From positions 1-6,131 of the forward strand of contig JAFQSI010000072.1 in assembly GCA_017409645.1 (NCBI GenBank): a DNA stretch of 6,131 nt, given 5' to 3'. The position numbers and the translations under genes are program-made. The stretch comes from Oscillospiraceae bacterium (GTDB taxonomy: Bacteria > Bacillota > Clostridia > Oscillospirales > Oscillospiraceae). Shown piece after piece: positions 1 through 6,131 of the stretch (position 1 is the stretch's first letter; the number at the start of each line of letters is the position of its first letter). Under the pieces are notes generated by a model, which saw only the letters and a program-made list of their open reading frames with translations, did not search any database and was not told the origin of the DNA.

Positions 1-1079
1 CCCAGCATGGCGTACAGCGACAGCATGGAGGAGCCGCCGTAGCTGATGAAGGGCAGGGTCAGGCCGATGACGGGGGTCACGCCCAGATTCATGCCGATGT
101 TGCTGGTGACCTGGAAGATCAGGGCCGCAGCGGCACCGAAGCAGACCACCCGGCGGGCGAAGTCCGGGGTCTTGATGCCCACGTAGACGACCCGGGCGAT
201 GATGGCAAATTCCAGTGCGATGATGGCCATGCAGCCAAGGAAGCCCAGCTCCTCGCCGATGGCGGAGAAGATGTAGTCGGTGTGCTGGGCCTTCAGACCG
301 CCGACGCTGGTGCGCCGACCACCAAACAGGCCCTGGCCCATCAGGTCGCCGCCGGTCAGACTCAGCATGCCCTGGTTGGTGTGCCAGCGGATGCCGGTGG
401 CGTTGGGGTCGATGGAGGGATCGAAGAGGACCAGGATACGGGCCTGCTGATGCTCCTCCAGCAGGGGGAACAGAATGGGAAGGCCCACGCCGATCAGCGT
501 GATGGCCAGGATGAACCAGAACTTGTTGACACCGCCGGCGAAGGTCATGCCGATGAAGATGAACACGAAGATCAGGGAAACGCCGGCGTCCTTGGACAGG
601 ACCATGTTCAGTCCCACCAGCAGGAGCAGATGGAAGCCCATGTGCAGGATCGACGGCAGATTGCTCAGCCGGTTCTGGTGGGCGTTCATGACCGAGGCCA
701 TGATCAGGATGTAGGTGGTCTTCAGGATCTCGGCGACCTGGATCTCAAAGGGCAGGCCGGGGATGTTCAGCCAGCTGCGGTTGCCGCCGTGGGACTCGCC
801 GAAGGGGATCAGCATCAGCAGAAACAGCACATTGAAGATCACCAGAAACAGCCGGTACTCCATGATCGCGTCCAGATCGATGGAGGAGATGACGGCGTAG
901 AGCAGCACGCCCAGCACCGCGGCCAGCAGCTGGATGATGACGAAACGGGTGGAGCCCATATAGTTGGTGGTGCTGGCCACGATGACCACACCGACCACGG
1001 TGGTCAGCAGACACAGAGCCAGAAGGATCATATCGCCCTTCCGGAAAAAATCCAGGAACTCCTGGAGAAATTTACGCAT
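1..1079 (-). CDS. rodA: SEDS-family peptidoglycan glycosyltransferase, RodA/FtsW type (partial, 3' end off the window)
   Basis: Reading the minus strand from ATG at 1079-1077 gives 359 codons with no stop before the edge. Members are usually about 370-400 residues, so only a short C-terminal tail is missing. The protein is a polytopic membrane protein with hydrophobic segments from about residue 16 onward. Family signatures seen are a GGNRSWLNIPGLPF loop (98-111, the NGAxRWI region of relatives), FDPSIDPN (219-226) with the conserved aspartates of the large extracellular loop, HTDYIFSAIGEELGFLG (266-282), and NIGMNLGVTPVIGL (327-340) leading into LPFISYGGSS (342-351). SEDS proteins polymerise glycan strands from lipid II, paired with a class B penicillin-binding protein. 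RodA serves elongation and FtsW/SpoVE serve division or sporulation; I favour RodA, but the subgroup is not certain from motifs. One departure is VAE (115-117) where many relatives have PSE. The start is supported by AAGGAGG six bases upstream. The gene is divergent from the plus-strand genes. Confidence 0.9.
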   Translation of the reverse strand, partial: MRKFLQEFLDFFRKGDMILLALCLLTTVVGVVIVASTTNYMGSTRFVIIQLLAAVLGVLLYAVISSIDLDAIMEYRLFLVIFNVLFLLMLIPFGESHGGNRSWLNIPGLPFEIQVAEILKTTYILIMASVMNAHQNRLSNLPSILHMGFHLLLLVGLNMVLSKDAGVSLIFVFIFIGMTFAGGVNKFWFILAITLIGVGLPILFPLLEEHQQARILVLFDPSIDPNATGIRWHTNQGMLSLTGGDLMGQGLFGGRRTSVGGLKAQHTDYIFSAIGEELGFLGCMAIIALEFAIIARVVYVGIKTPDFARRVVCFGAAAALIFQVTSNIGMNLGVTPVIGLTLPFISYGGSSMLSLYAML

Positions 1080-1085
1080 GGGAAG

Positions 1086-1092
1086 CCTCCTT
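1086..1092 (-). promoter_or_regulatory. Ribosome binding site of the rodA-type gene
   Basis: The minus strand reads AAGGAGG here, six bases before the ATG at 1079. It is a near-perfect Shine-Dalgarno sequence and fixes the start codon. Confidence 0.85.
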
Positions 1093-1128
1093 GGATATGC
1101 AGAGGGATAAAAACGGACATTATTGACT

Positions 1129-1157
1129 ATGATAGCATTTTTCAGCGAAAAAGGCAA
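1129..1157 (-). promoter_or_regulatory. Candidate sigma-A promoter for the rodA-type gene
   Basis: On the minus strand TTGCCT (1157-1152) is followed after 17 bases by TATCAT (1134-1129). The -10 is preceded by TG one base upstream (TGCTATCAT), an extended -10 arrangement. Transcription would start near 1122, giving a leader of roughly 40 bases. A better -35 match, TTGACA at 1186-1181, lies further upstream but has only TGTGTA at the right distance, so it is less likely to be the one used. Confidence 0.6.
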
Positions 1158-1189
1158 TACACATTCTGTGAAGAAGGGTCTGTCAAGAC

Positions 1190-1218
1190 TTGAGTTTTTT
1201 TATTTTTCCATATATAAT
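1190..1218 (+). promoter_or_regulatory. Sigma-A promoter for the ADP-ribosylglycohydrolase-like gene
   Basis: TTGAGT at 1190-1195 is followed by exactly 17 bases and a perfect TATAAT at 1213-1218. The start of transcription should lie near 1225, leaving about 40 bases before the ATG at 1265. The -10 sits inside a 9-bp perfect inverted repeat (TTTTTCCAT at 1203-1211 with ATGGAAAAA at 1217-1225). A 12-bp palindrome follows at 1226-1237, so a regulator could bind here; that is inference. Confidence 0.75.
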
Positions 1219-1225
1219 GGAAAAA
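1203..1225. repeat. 9-bp perfect inverted repeat over the -10 element
   Basis: TTTTTCCAT (1203-1211) and ATGGAAAAA (1217-1225) are exact reverse complements separated by five bases, and the right half shares bases with TATAAT. It could be an operator, or simply a by-product of an AT-rich promoter. There is no upstream plus-strand gene for it to terminate. Confidence 0.5.
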
Positions 1226-1237
1226 CCCTGCGCAGGG
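1226..1237. repeat. 12-bp perfect palindrome at the start of the transcript
   Basis: CCCTGCGCAGGG is a perfect palindrome lying just after the predicted transcription start. As RNA it could only form a four-base-pair hairpin, so if it has a role a DNA-binding dimer is more likely than an attenuator. Confidence 0.5.
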
Positions 1238-1247
1238 GAGGATTCAC

Positions 1248-1259
1248 AGGAGGGAGGAG
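1248..1259 (+). promoter_or_regulatory. Ribosome binding site deciding the start at 1265
   Basis: Two overlapping purine-rich motifs, AGGAGG (1248-1253) and GGAGG (1253-1257), precede the ATG at 1265; the second is spaced by seven bases. This rules against the longer in-frame reading from TTG at 1190, which would begin inside the promoter's -35 element. Confidence 0.85.
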
Positions 1260-1264
1260 CTGCC

Positions 1265-2296
1265 ATGGAGCGTCGGCTTTCATCATATATTGGGTGCCTG
1301 CTGGGCCTGGCGGCGGGAGACGGTCTGGGCCATGGCCCGGAGCGGCTCAACGGCTTCCTTCCCACCTCGGCCTATACCCAGCTGGCGGCCTACGGCTGCT
1401 GCGGACTGCTGGTGGGCGTGACCCGGGGGCAGCTCGACGGAGCCATGGCACCGCCGGTGCGCTATGCGGCCATGGCCCTGCGGGAATGGGCGGCGCTGCA
1501 GCGCTGGCAGCCGGTCCCCGGTGGGCTCCGGTGCTGGATCAGCCGGTCGTCCCGGCTGGATTACCGCCGCTGCTCCGAGCCGGGGGTCCTGGATGTGCTG
1601 ACGGCGGGGGAGCTGGGGACCATGGAGGACCACGCAAGCTCCCTCAGCGGACCCGGTGCGCTGATGGCGGCGGTGTCCGTGGGACTGTTCTTCGACCCCG
1701 GGCGGCTGCCCAGGCGGGAGATCCAGCGGCTGGGCGCGGAGACTGCGGCCCTGACCCATGGAGATCCGGAGGCCTTCCTCAGTGCCGCGGCCATGGCCCA
1801 CATCATCAGCCGCATCGTCTGGGACGGTCAGACGGATCTGGAAAAGCTGACCCGGGAGACGGGGGCCATGCTGCGCAAGCGCTTCGGACGGGAGTACCAT
1901 CAGGCGGCTTCGGTGGCCGCCGGGCTGCGTATGGCCCGGACCCTGGCCGGGTCCCGGGAGCATACCCGCTCCGATGCTCTGGAGCAGCTGGGCTGCGAAA
2001 CGGCGGCCCAGGTCCTGGCGGGGGCGCTGTACTGCTGCCTGACGGGGACCGGGGAGCCGGAGGTACAAATTTCCGAGGCGGCACGCTGGTGCCCGGCGGG
2101 TGCCGCCGTGGTGGGCGCGGTCCTGGGCGCTGCATGGGGCGGGGAGGCGCTGCCTCAGTCGTGGCGGGAGGAGCTGGAGTGCGGATCGCTGCTGCGGGAG
2201 CTGGCCGAGGACATGTTCCGGGGCTGTCCCATGATGCTGGGCAGCCGGGTCTTCGACATCGAGTGGGACGAAAAATACAATGTTACGGAAGTGTGA
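1265..2296 (+). CDS. ADP-ribosylglycohydrolase-fold protein, probably catalytically inactive
   Basis: The product is 343 residues, normal for the ADP-ribosylglycohydrolase (DraG/ARH) family, and cytosolic (no signal peptide). Family features seen in order are: N-terminal IGCLLGLAAGDGLG (9-22, the GxxxGxAxGDAxG helix); GPGALMAAVSVGLFFDP (129-145), matching the family's G-x-MRVAPVGLFF segment; LTHGDPEAFLSAAAMAHII (163-181); and a C-terminal GAVLGAAWGGEALPQSW (284-300) matching GNLLGAxYGxxxIPxxW. Active members cleave ADP-ribose from proteins or small molecules using two Mg ions held by Asp residues. Those residues appear to be lost: the usual (S/T)DDT reads SAYT (35-38), and the usual DSDST before the last helix reads WCPAG (275-279). 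D19 remains. The frame is uninterrupted, with a good promoter and RBS, so this looks like a maintained pseudoenzyme rather than a decaying gene. A binding or regulatory role is possible, but the function is unknown. No clear terminator follows, so transcripts may run into rimP. Confidence 0.75.
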   Translation: MERRLSSYIGCLLGLAAGDGLGHGPERLNGFLPTSAYTQLAAYGCCGLLVGVTRGQLDGAMAPPVRYAAMALREWAALQRWQPVPGGLRCWISRSSRLDYRRCSEPGVLDVLTAGELGTMEDHASSLSGPGALMAAVSVGLFFDPGRLPRREIQRLGAETAALTHGDPEAFLSAAAMAHIISRIVWDGQTDLEKLTRETGAMLRKRFGREYHQAASVAAGLRMARTLAGSREHTRSDALEQLGCETAAQVLAGALYCCLTGTGEPEVQISEAARWCPAGAAVVGAVLGAAWGGEALPQSWREELECGSLLRELAEDMFRGCPMMLGSRVFDIEWDEKYNVTEV

Positions 2297-2306
2297 ACGG
2301 TTTCGT

Positions 2307-2364
2307 TTCTGTTTTGCACAAAAAAAGATGGGATTTTTCCTGTTTTTCCACTTGCAAAACGGAA
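2307..2364. repeat. Imperfect 12-bp inverted repeat overlapping the rimP promoter
   Basis: Bases 2307-2318 and 2353-2364 are complementary at 11 of 12 positions (GTTTTGCA pairs exactly with TGCAAAAC), and the twelfth would be a G-U pair in RNA. The arms are 34 bases apart. The right arm covers the -35 hexamer of the rimP promoter, so this may be a looping or operator site. It could also be a weak fold in readthrough RNA from the upstream gene. It is not a classical terminator. Confidence 0.4.
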
Positions 2365-2380
2365 CAGACGGTGCTATAAT
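2352..2380 (+). promoter_or_regulatory. Sigma-A promoter of the rimP-nusA-infB operon
   Basis: TTGCAA (2352-2357) and a perfect TATAAT (2375-2380) are separated by 17 bases. Transcription should start around 2387, giving a leader of about 70 bases that contains the hairpin at 2406-2435. Confidence 0.75.
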
Positions 2381-2405
2381 ACCAGTAATCTAGCGTATAC
2401 TTTAC

Positions 2406-2435
2406 GAAAGAGAGGGGCGAAAGCTCCTCTCTTTC
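2406..2435 (+). promoter_or_regulatory. rimP 5' leader hairpin with GAAA tetraloop
   Basis: The leader RNA can form an uninterrupted 13-bp stem (2406-2418 with 2423-2435, one G-U pair at 2416/2425) closed by GAAA (2419-2422), a GNRA tetraloop. It begins about 20 bases after the expected transcription start and ends nine bases before the AAAGGA ribosome binding site. No run of T follows, so it is not an ordinary intrinsic terminator. It may stabilise the mRNA, be a pause or NusA-related signal, or serve as a ribosomal/RNA-binding-protein site; the sequence alone does not decide. Confidence 0.7.
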
Positions 2436-2455
2436 TGCATGAGAAAGGACAAATT

Positions 2456-2908
2456 ATGAAGATCACCGAGATCGTCGCCGGATTTGCCCGGCCTGTGGTG
2501 GAGGAGAAGGGCTGCACCCTGTGGGACGTGGAATACGTCCGGGAGGGCAGCGATTATTTCCTGCGCCTGTACATCGATAAGGAGGGCGGCGTGGACATTT
2601 CCGACTGCGAAGCCATCTCCCGCGCTGTGGACCCCATCCTCGATGAGAAGGATCCCATCCCCGAGAGCTACCATTTCGAGGTCTGCTCCGCCGGTCTGGA
2701 GCGGGCGCTGAAGCGTCCTGCTGATTTCGAGCAGTTCATGGGCAGCCCCATCATGGTCAAGCTCTACCGTCCCCGCAACGGCCTGAAGGAGATCCCCGGC
2801 ATTCTGCGGGGCTACGACGACGGCCGCGTCACCGCCGAATGCGGCAAGGAAACCATCACCTTTGAAAAATCCGAGGTCGCCCTGGTGCGGCTTCGCGTGG
2901 AATTCTAA
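2456..2908 (+). CDS. rimP: Ribosome maturation factor RimP
   Basis: The 150-residue product has the length and layout of RimP, which binds the free 30S subunit and helps late 16S rRNA/protein assembly in the cytoplasm. Visible family features are LWDVEYVREG (23-32) and LRLYIDKEGGVDISDCEAIS (37-56) in the N-terminal alpha/beta domain. The conserved SAGLERALKRPADFEQFMG follows at about 78-96. The C-terminal Sm-like barrel contains GILRGYDDGRVTAECGKETITF (about 117-138). The start at 2456 is supported by AAAGGA (2444-2449) six bases upstream. It is the first gene of the operon, followed after 19 bases by nusA, the standard order in Gram-positive bacteria. Confidence 0.95.
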   Translation: MKITEIVAGFARPVVEEKGCTLWDVEYVREGSDYFLRLYIDKEGGVDISDCEAISRAVDPILDEKDPIPESYHFEVCSAGLERALKRPADFEQFMGSPIMVKLYRPRNGLKEIPGILRGYDDGRVTAECGKETITFEKSEVALVRLRVEF

Positions 2909-2927
2909 TACAGGAGGAACCATCAAA

Positions 2928-4055
2928 ATGGCTAAGACTACCAGAGCCAAAAAGAACCAGCCCGCCCCCGAGATCAACGTGGGCAAGGAGATCTTCGAGA
3001 GCCTCCGGGAGCTGGAGAAGCTCAAGGGCATTCCCGTGGAGTATATGATCGACCGTCTGAAGCAGGCGCTGACCAACGCCTACCGCAAGGACCGGGAGGA
3101 TCACCGCGATGTCCCCGCCGAGAATGTGGTGGTGGGCATCAGCGAGGAAGGTCTGAGCATGCATCAGATCAAGACCGTTGTGGAGGAGCTGGAGGACATC
3201 GCTCTGGAGATCCACATCGACACCGCCCGCCGCTATAATCCCAATGTCCAGCTGGGCGACTCCGTCTCCATCCCCGTGGACATCGCCAAGTTCGGCCGCA
3301 TCGCCGCCCAGACCGCCAAGCAGGTCATCATCCAGGGCATCCGCGAGGCTGAACGCGGCGCCATGTACGAGAGCTATTCCTCCAAGGCTCAGGAGCTGCT
3401 GACCGGCACCGTCCTGCGTCTGGATCCCTCCGGCGACTACTTCGTCCGCATCGGCCAGGGCAATGAGCAGCACGACGCTGTGCTGCGCGTCACCGAGCAG
3501 ATCCCCGGCGAGAAGTATGAGCCCGGCGACCTGATCCGGGTCTACGTCCTGGAGGTCCACAGAGCCCAGCGCGGCCCCATGGTCCAGGTTTCCCGGACCC
3601 ATCCCAATCTGGTCCGCCGCCTGTTCGAGCTGGAGACTCCTGAGATCGCCTCCGGCGAGGTGGAGGTCCGCAACATCGCCCGCGAGGCCGGTTCCCGCTC
3701 CAAGATGGCCGTCCGGGCCACCGCCGAGGGCGTCGATCCCGTGGGTGCCTGTGTCGGTCCCCGGGGCGGCCGTGTCGGTGCCGTCGTCGAGGAGCTGCAC
3801 GGTGAGAAGATCGACATCGTGGTCTGGTCCGAGGATCCCTGCGAGTATGTCAAGGCAGCGCTCAGCCCCGCCGACGTCATCTCCGTCACCCTGGTCCCCG
3901 GTCAGAAGGCCTGCCGCGTCATCGTCCCCGATGACCAGCTGTCCCTGGCCATCGGCAAGGAGGGCCAGAACGCCCGCCTGGCCGCCCGCCTGACCAGCTA
4001 CAAGATCGACATCAAGCCCGCTTCTCAGGCGGAGCCTGAGAAGATTGAAGAGTGA
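2928..4055 (+). CDS. nusA: Transcription elongation/termination factor NusA
   Basis: NusA binds RNA polymerase and nascent RNA, controlling pausing, termination and antitermination. The product is 375 residues, the Gram-positive length without the C-terminal acidic repeats of E. coli NusA. The N-terminal RNAP-binding domain (about 15-150) contains KGIPVEYMIDRLKQAL and the conserved AAQTAKQVIIQGIREAER (126-143). An S1 domain follows (about 154-222), ending in PMVQVSRTHPNLVRRLFELE. KH1 has VGACVGPRGGRVGAVVEELHGEKIDIV around 272-298, and KH2 has LAIGKEGQNARLAARL (340-354). The ATG at 2928 is chosen because AGGAGG (2912-2917) lies ten bases upstream; a longer in-frame reading from 2862 would overlap rimP and add unrelated residues. 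The final residues (EKIEE) and the stop lie inside the repeat element that follows, so the very C-terminus may have been reshaped by it. Confidence 0.96.
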   Translation: MAKTTRAKKNQPAPEINVGKEIFESLRELEKLKGIPVEYMIDRLKQALTNAYRKDREDHRDVPAENVVVGISEEGLSMHQIKTVVEELEDIALEIHIDTARRYNPNVQLGDSVSIPVDIAKFGRIAAQTAKQVIIQGIREAERGAMYESYSSKAQELLTGTVLRLDPSGDYFVRIGQGNEQHDAVLRVTEQIPGEKYEPGDLIRVYVLEVHRAQRGPMVQVSRTHPNLVRRLFELETPEIASGEVEVRNIAREAGSRSKMAVRATAEGVDPVGACVGPRGGRVGAVVEELHGEKIDIVVWSEDPCEYVKAALSPADVISVTLVPGQKACRVIVPDDQLSLAIGKEGQNARLAARLTSYKIDIKPASQAEPEKIEE

Positions 4056-4068
4056 AGATTGAAGAGTG
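4041..4068 (+). repeat. 14-bp tandem duplication across the nusA stop codon
   Basis: The unit AAGATTGAAGAGTG occurs at 4041-4054 and again at 4055-4068, followed by a degenerate third copy starting AAGATGGA at 4069. The first copy encodes the last NusA residues and contains the first two bases of the TGA stop. Confidence 0.85.
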
Positions 4069-4113
4069 AAGATGGAAAATGATCTCCACTCTCCACTCTC
4101 AAATCTCCAATCT
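4042..4113. repeat. Imperfect inverted-repeat element between nusA and ylxR
   Basis: The purine-rich left arm (4042-4073) and pyrimidine-rich right arm (4082-4113) are complementary at about 24 of 32 positions, with an 8-base loop. They consist of GAAGAGTGAAGATT-like words and their complements. Composition differs sharply from the surrounding GC-rich coding DNA. It resembles the small GAAGA-type intergenic repeats seen in some gut Firmicutes genomes (recognition from memory, not a search). No T run follows, so it is unlikely to be a strong intrinsic terminator; in the mRNA it would form a long imperfect hairpin just before the ylxR ribosome binding site (4119-4125). Confidence 0.65.
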
Positions 4114-4135
4114 ATAACAAGGAGGTAGTCCGAAA

Positions 4136-4411
4136 ATGCAGCAAAAGAAAATTCCCCAGCGGCAGTGTATGGGCTGCCGGGAACGCAAGGAAAAACGGGA
4201 GATGATCCGGGTGGTGCGCTCGCCTGAGGGCGGCGTGAGCCTGGATTTCCGGGGCAAGGCCCCCGGACGGGGCGCTTACATCTGCCCCGACATGAGCTGC
4301 CTGAAAAAGGCCATCCGGTCCAAAGCTCTGGAGCGGAGCCTGGAGGTGGCGATCCCCGAGGAGATTTATGCCCGACTGGAAAAGGAAATGGAGGAAGGCA
4401 AGGATGCATAA
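4136..4411 (+). CDS. ylxR: YlxR/RnpM family RNA-binding protein (DUF448)
   Basis: This small basic protein of 91 residues shows the family hallmarks: P-x-R-x-C-x-x-C (PQRQCMGC, 7-14), VVRSPEGGVSLDFRGKAPG (26-44), and GRGAYIC with a second cysteine (GRGAYICPDMSC, 44-55). The four cysteines C11, C14, C50 and C55 could form a metal site, but not all relatives keep them. YlxR homologues are linked to RNA binding; the B. subtilis protein has been described as a modulator of RNase P (RnpM), and other work proposes a nucleoid/regulatory role. AAGGAGG (4119-4125) lies ten bases before the ATG. The gene sits between nusA and ylxQ as in other Gram-positive bacteria, and its stop overlaps the next start by eight bases, suggesting translational coupling. 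Confidence 0.93.
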   Translation: MQQKKIPQRQCMGCRERKEKREMIRVVRSPEGGVSLDFRGKAPGRGAYICPDMSCLKKAIRSKALERSLEVAIPEEIYARLEKEMEEGKDA

Positions 4412-4844
4412 GGCACTGAATTATATGGGCCTGGCCCGCCGGGGCGGTCGCATCGAGCTTGGTGAGGAGCCCTGCGGCGCAGCTGCCCGGGCCGGTCACG
4501 CAAGGCTCATCGTCGTGGCCGCCGACGCCTCTCCCCACACCTGGCGCCGGGCCAAAAGCTATGCAGCAGGCACTGACCAGCAGTGTCTGAGAGTCCCCTT
4601 CAGCAAGGATGAGCTGGGCGAAGCCATCGGCCGGTCCAGCCTTGCGATGGCGGCATTTACCGATCCCGCCCTGGCCCTGGCCTTCGTCAAGGCCCTGGAA
4701 ATGCGGGAGGAGTACCGGGAGGTCCTGGAAAATCTGGAGCTGAAGACCAAGCGTGTCCGTCAGCGCCAGACCGAGGCCAAGGCCCACGAGCGCAATGTGC
4801 GCACGGGCAAGGTCCGCCGGGCCCCGGTCACCAAAAAGGATTGA
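4404..4844 (+). CDS. ylxQ: L7Ae/YlxQ family ribosomal-like RNA-binding protein with a basic C-terminal extension
   Basis: The product is 146 residues. Positions 1-98 form the L7Ae/L30e-like domain: NYMGLARRGGRIELGEEP (6-23), ARLIVVAADASPHT (33-46), and VPFSKDELGEAIGRSSLAMAAFTDPA (64-89). Proteins of this fold bind kink-turn RNA; the role of YlxQ itself is not settled. B. subtilis YlxQ is about 100 residues, so the segment from about 99 to 146 is an addition. It starts as a charged probable helix (MREEYREVLENLELKTKRVR) and ends in an Arg/Lys-rich tail. The ATG at 4404 is preferred because GGAGG (4390-4394) lies nine bases upstream; it overlaps the end of ylxR by eight bases. An upstream in-frame ATG at 4368 would give 12 extra residues inside ylxR with no conserved content. 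infB starts 17 bases after the stop. Confidence 0.88.
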   Translation: MHKALNYMGLARRGGRIELGEEPCGAAARAGHARLIVVAADASPHTWRRAKSYAAGTDQQCLRVPFSKDELGEAIGRSSLAMAAFTDPALALAFVKALEMREEYREVLENLELKTKRVRQRQTEAKAHERNVRTGKVRRAPVTKKD

Positions 4845-4861
4845 TTAATGGAGGTGCGTAT

Positions 4862-6131
<1,270 letters not shown>

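Noticed and set aside
282..1193. Plus-strand open frame of 303 codons antisense to the rodA-type gene
   Set aside because: Its His/Gln/Asp/Gly-rich translation is the complement of a hydrophobic membrane protein, and it has no ribosome binding site or recognisable domain.
1190..1264. Upstream TTG start that would extend the ARH-like protein by 25 residues
   Set aside because: The TTG is part of the -35 hexamer and upstream of the likely transcription start; the ATG at 1265 has a strong, well-spaced ribosome binding site.
1123..2379. Alternative plus-strand frame of 418 codons overlapping the ARH-like gene
   Set aside because: Gly/Ala/Arg-rich nonsense sequence that runs through promoters on both sides; the other frame matches a known fold from end to end.
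2406..2435. Leader hairpin as an intrinsic terminator for the upstream gene
   Set aside because: It lies downstream of the next promoter and is followed by TGCATGAGAAAGG rather than a T run.
4042..4113. CRISPR-like repeats or an intrinsic terminator between nusA and ylxR
   Set aside because: The tandem units are directly adjacent with no spacers, and no T tract follows the hairpin; the operon clearly continues with a good ribosome binding site.
2856..4787. Long minus-strand open frame of 643 codons antisense to nusA, ylxR and ylxQ
   Set aside because: It is opposite three clearly recognisable genes, its translation is Gly/Asp/Leu-rich with no domain, and it reflects the strong GC codon bias of the plus-strand genes.

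Overview
The window looks like chromosome from a fairly GC-rich member of the Bacillota, probably a Clostridia/Oscillospiraceae-type gut anaerobe. The evidence is the gene order rimP-nusA-ylxR-ylxQ-infB (typical of Gram-positive bacteria), strong AGGAGG-type ribosome binding sites, clean sigma-A-like promoters (TTGAGT/TTGCAA - 17 bp - TATAAT) and GC-biased codons. The taxon is an inference; no marker here fixes the species.

Layout: (1) 1-1079, minus strand: a nearly complete SEDS-family peptidoglycan glycosyltransferase (RodA/FtsW type) that runs off the left edge. (2) 1080-1264: a divergent promoter region with one good promoter on each strand, plus short palindromes. (3) 1265-2296, plus strand: a 343-residue ADP-ribosylglycohydrolase-fold protein in which the aspartates expected to bind the catalytic metals are replaced. 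It is an intact gene that looks like a pseudoenzyme. (4) 2297-2455: a promoter followed by a 5' leader carrying a perfect GAAA-capped hairpin just upstream of rimP. (5) 2456 to the right edge, plus strand: a translation/transcription operon of rimP (30S maturation), nusA (transcription elongation/termination factor), ylxR/rnpM (small RNA-binding protein), ylxQ (L7Ae-like RNA-binding protein) and infB (initiation factor IF2, cut by the window edge after its G4 motif). Between nusA and ylxR lies a repeat-derived imperfect inverted repeat that includes the nusA stop codon.

The operon genes work together at the interface of transcription and translation: RimP matures the 30S subunit, NusA paces RNA polymerase, YlxR and YlxQ are RNA-binding accessory proteins, and IF2 delivers initiator tRNA. 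The most unusual items are the probable catalytically dead ADP-ribosylglycohydrolase homologue beside this core operon, the structured rimP leader, the nusA-ylxR repeat element, and a long basic tail on YlxQ. I see no CRISPR array, tRNA, rRNA, transposase or phage gene, and no gene-free stretch longer than about 185 bases.
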